From Hymenopellis radicata (taxonomy: Eukaryota; Basidiomycota; Agaricomycetes; Agaricales; Physalacriaceae): DNA of 59,098 bases. Under the pieces are notes generated by a model. That model searched no databases. It had not been told where the DNA came from and saw only the letters and a program-made list of their open reading frames with translations. Within the stretch, counting starts at the first letter, position 1. Every line of letters begins with the position of its first letter. The translations under genes and the position numbers were made by a program. Where the stretch lies: contig JADNRX010000336.1 of the NCBI GenBank assembly GCA_015501595.1, forward strand, positions 1 through 59,098. The letters run 5' to 3'. This document shows positions 56,672 to 59,098 of the stretch, one piece after another.

Positions 56672-59030
56672 TTACTCATTACTTCTCTTCACTCTCTTTG
56701 CCTTCAAGGTGTTCTCAAATTGCTGAACTTCCTTGTCCTCCACTCTTAACACCCTCCTCATCGAGTCAAACGACGCTTTAAGATCTTTGTGATCCTGTTC
56801 TCGTCTAGATTTAGCACTTGGTATCTCGTAACCTTCGTCGTCCACGATGAACTCTGCATTTCCCCAGCCAACAACGCGGAAATGCAGACCGTAGTTGTCT
56901 CCGTCAAACAAAATGGTCTTCTGGGAGAGCCTCGTATGGACGATACCACTGTCGTGTAGATCGTCCAACCATTTCCTGATTGTGGTCCTAAAAAGGTATT
57001 GTGAAGAAGAGACAAAGAAAAACTGCAACAACGTACTGCATGCCGCGACCGATGCTCTTTTGTGCCGCGAGAGACCTATCGCACACCTCCAGTAGCAACA
57101 ATCCGAAATCAGATACCTCACTAGACTCAAAGTAGCCGAAACATTGAGGAATCCCGATGTGGTTGGTTTGACGCAAGTACATATACCAAGCGGCTTCCTC
57201 GCGTAGTTTCTCAGTATCGTTGTGGCCGTGTGCGAGTTTGGCAACAAAATAGTTGCCCATGTGCTGATTCTCGTCGTGTTGCCAGAGGTTAGCGAGAAAG
57301 GTGTTCTTGTCAAATTGTGTCCGGATCATGATCTCTGCCTTTTCGAAGTTGACAGGAGCCTTGTCGTCGACTAGAGTACGAAGTAAATAGTATCTGGGAA
57401 TGGTAAATGGCTGATCTAGGCCGTTTAAGAGGGAGAGACCGGTCGACCATCGGAGGGTTACTTCTTGCTGTCTGCGAAGGAAGCCACCTAATTGATGCAT
57501 CTAGCGTATAGTCAATATAGATGAAATCAGGGAAGGATGAATCAACAAACATGACAACGCTATAAGTGTTGGTGAGTTCAACGGTTATGAATTAGCATTG
57601 GGCGTCACGTACAAGATGCGATGGAATTTCGGGAGCAGCTTCTTTTGGATGTCTTGTCCTCGGAATGGCCTCGGGGAGATATGTGGAATCGATGTCGAAA
57701 AACTCGTCCGCATGTTTCGGAATTTCACCACGGAGTCTCTGGTCCCGAACAATAGAGCTTCTTTCCTCGATGTCTTCAAGGGTGGCAAGCATCATACCAG
57801 CCTGAACTTTGAGGCGGGATTTCTCTTGTGGCACGTTCATGACTTTGGACAGGTACAGGCTTTGCATGTCGCGCCTGCGAACCCCAATGATTTTCTTGTT
57901 GCCGGTGAAGAGAACACCGTACGTGGCATCAACTGCTACCAACTCGGAGTACCACTATAACGAGAGGTTAGCAGGGGCACCATGCAATCTGGTCCAATGC
58001 TTACATCTTGGAGAATGAAACCTGCCCGCCTAACAAGGGTGTGAGGAACGTTACACGCCGAGGAACGCGTTGCGTTGATGCGCTGCGTATAATAACCCGT
58101 ACTCTCCAGCATTGCAAGGGTACAGGGAGCATCCTCTGTCATTTCATGACCAGTCTGAGTGACTTCGAGAAAGACATTCTGATGCTTAGTCGAATTACAG
58201 CTGGCGTGGGGCGCAGTGAAATTCCCACAAGACGCCCATTTGAATTCCAGGTTGCCCTTGGCCATCTCCGAAATGATGTCCATTAGCTTGCCGTCATCTG
58301 CATAATACTCGTCGCCCTTCTTGCCAAACGGATCGCCAGCAGGTACGAATTTCCAGACCATAATAGGTCCCGGCGAGGGTTGACGACGACGTATGCCCTG
58401 CATTCTTTCAAAGAGGTTCGAGCAACCCGGCGGCACAGAGTCTCCAGCGAAGTAGGAGGTGTTGGAAATAGAGAGGTACGCTCCTGCGACGGCATGAGCT
58501 ATTCCATGAGTCTCCTCACGTGCCCAGTCCAAGGCATGCACCCACACTGGCGAGTTTGTGTACAACGTGGACGCGATCCATGCAGCTGTCTCCTCAGGGA
58601 GCGCGCAGGCTTTCCCTATCCCGTTTTCGTCCTCGATTTGGCCGTGATTCATTTTCTCGTAATAATCAAATAGTGGCAGAATGTCGAATTCTACACTGGG
58701 TAGATCGGACCCCCGAGCCTCCATGTATCTGTCGACTACCGCCGAAAAGGTAAAGGGTAGATCTGGAGCTTCCTGGACACTCATAAGGATCTGACTTTGA
58801 CGTAGATGCATGGAGAAGAAGGATGGCGGATTAATCCGCGACTTCACCAACCCAAAATGAGGTGTGGTTAGGTCGTTTCGACGCTTTCGGGTGATTGCGG
58901 CTTGTTGCTTCGTTGCGCGTCCCAACGATCGCATGCTTGGTGTACGTGTGTCGTCTGGACCTGATGGGGGCACTAGTTCGGTAGCGGGGAATGTCCATTT
59001 AAAAAGCTGGTCGGCATTGGGCGTTGGCAC
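56672..59030 (-). CDS. Large two-part protein: unknown N-terminal region plus pseudokinase domain, second copy
   Basis: Inverted paralogue of 51147-53812 with the same order of motifs: TPNADQLFKWTFPATEL, SFFSMHLRQSQILMSVQEAP, IASTLYTNSPVWVHALDWAR, VWKFVPAGDPFGKKGDEYYA, CTLAMLESTGYYTQ, MVAVDATYGVLFTGNKKIIG. The kinase-like region has NYFVAKLAHGHNDTEKLREE (Lys, Glu kept) and IGIPQCFGYFESSEVSDFGL. Its catalytic loop is VHTRLSQKTILFDGD and the DFG site is VVGWGNAEFI, so Asp is lost in both motifs and even the loop Asn is changed (K-T). The tail ends KAKRVKRSNE. The first exon is probably cut by the window edge: a GTACGT donor lies about 15 bases from the end. Confidence 0.78.
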
Positions 59031-59098
59031 TAGTAGTGAAGGTATCAGAAACGTTCTCGATTACGATCTCGATTAAAAACGTACATGTCAGAGTCGAC

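Overview
The window reads as nuclear DNA of a filamentous basidiomycete (probably an Agaricomycete). Genes are dense, lie on both strands and are cut by many 45-60 nt GT-AG introns. The content fits: a CBM1 secreted protein, an Ftr1-type iron permease, a VEFS-box protein, KPWE and F-box proteins, and lineage-specific kinase-like proteins. Exons were joined by eye from reading-frame phase and recognisable motifs, so outer gene boundaries are firmer than internal exon edges. I saw no tRNA, rRNA or CRISPR.

Layout. 0-1.2 kb: a frameshifted APH/kinase-like gene. 2.2-5.1 kb: two divergent paralogous polysaccharide deacetylases sharing one promoter. 5.3-7.4 kb: a CBM1 secreted protein and a small membrane protein. 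8.2-10.8 kb: a METTL16-type RNA methyltransferase, with a damaged unknown gene upstream. 11.3-12.5 kb: a Ser/Pro-rich protein. 13.5-16.2 kb: MRE11, flanked by inverted copies of its own 3' end. 16.7-19.7 kb: a long disordered protein. 20.8-24.1 kb: an Ftr1-like permease and an F-box protein. 25-28.3 kb: a frameshifted sugar-nucleotide transporter, a stray copy of the MRE11 promoter plus exon 1, and a Sng1/DUF3533 membrane protein. 30.4-35 kb: a small conserved protein, a two-finger C2H2 protein and signal peptidase SEC11. 35-36 kb: a repeat patch with a fragment of the kinase gene from 55 kb. 36.3-45 kb: an EST1/SMG7-like protein, a KPWE (Pex39-like) protein, an ArfGAP and a VEFS-box (Su(z)12-like) protein. 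45-46.6 kb: decayed NmrA-like copies. 47.1-48.9 kb: an UNC93-like transporter. 50.2-50.6 kb: a MITE-like element. 51.1-59 kb: a cluster of three large kinase-like genes.

Housekeeping genes (MRE11, METTL16, SEC11, EST1-like, ArfGAP) are interleaved with accessory, duplicated or decaying genes. The most unusual unit is 51-59 kb. Two inverted paralogues carry a long unrecognised N-terminal region and a C-terminal kinase fold that keeps the ATP-lobe Lys and Glu but has lost the HRD and DFG aspartates. They flank a third gene of different N-terminus that keeps HRD. A second theme is small-scale duplication around MRE11 and around the kinase genes. A third is the build-up of single-base deletions in short homopolymers in three accessory genes, while the housekeeping genes read through cleanly.
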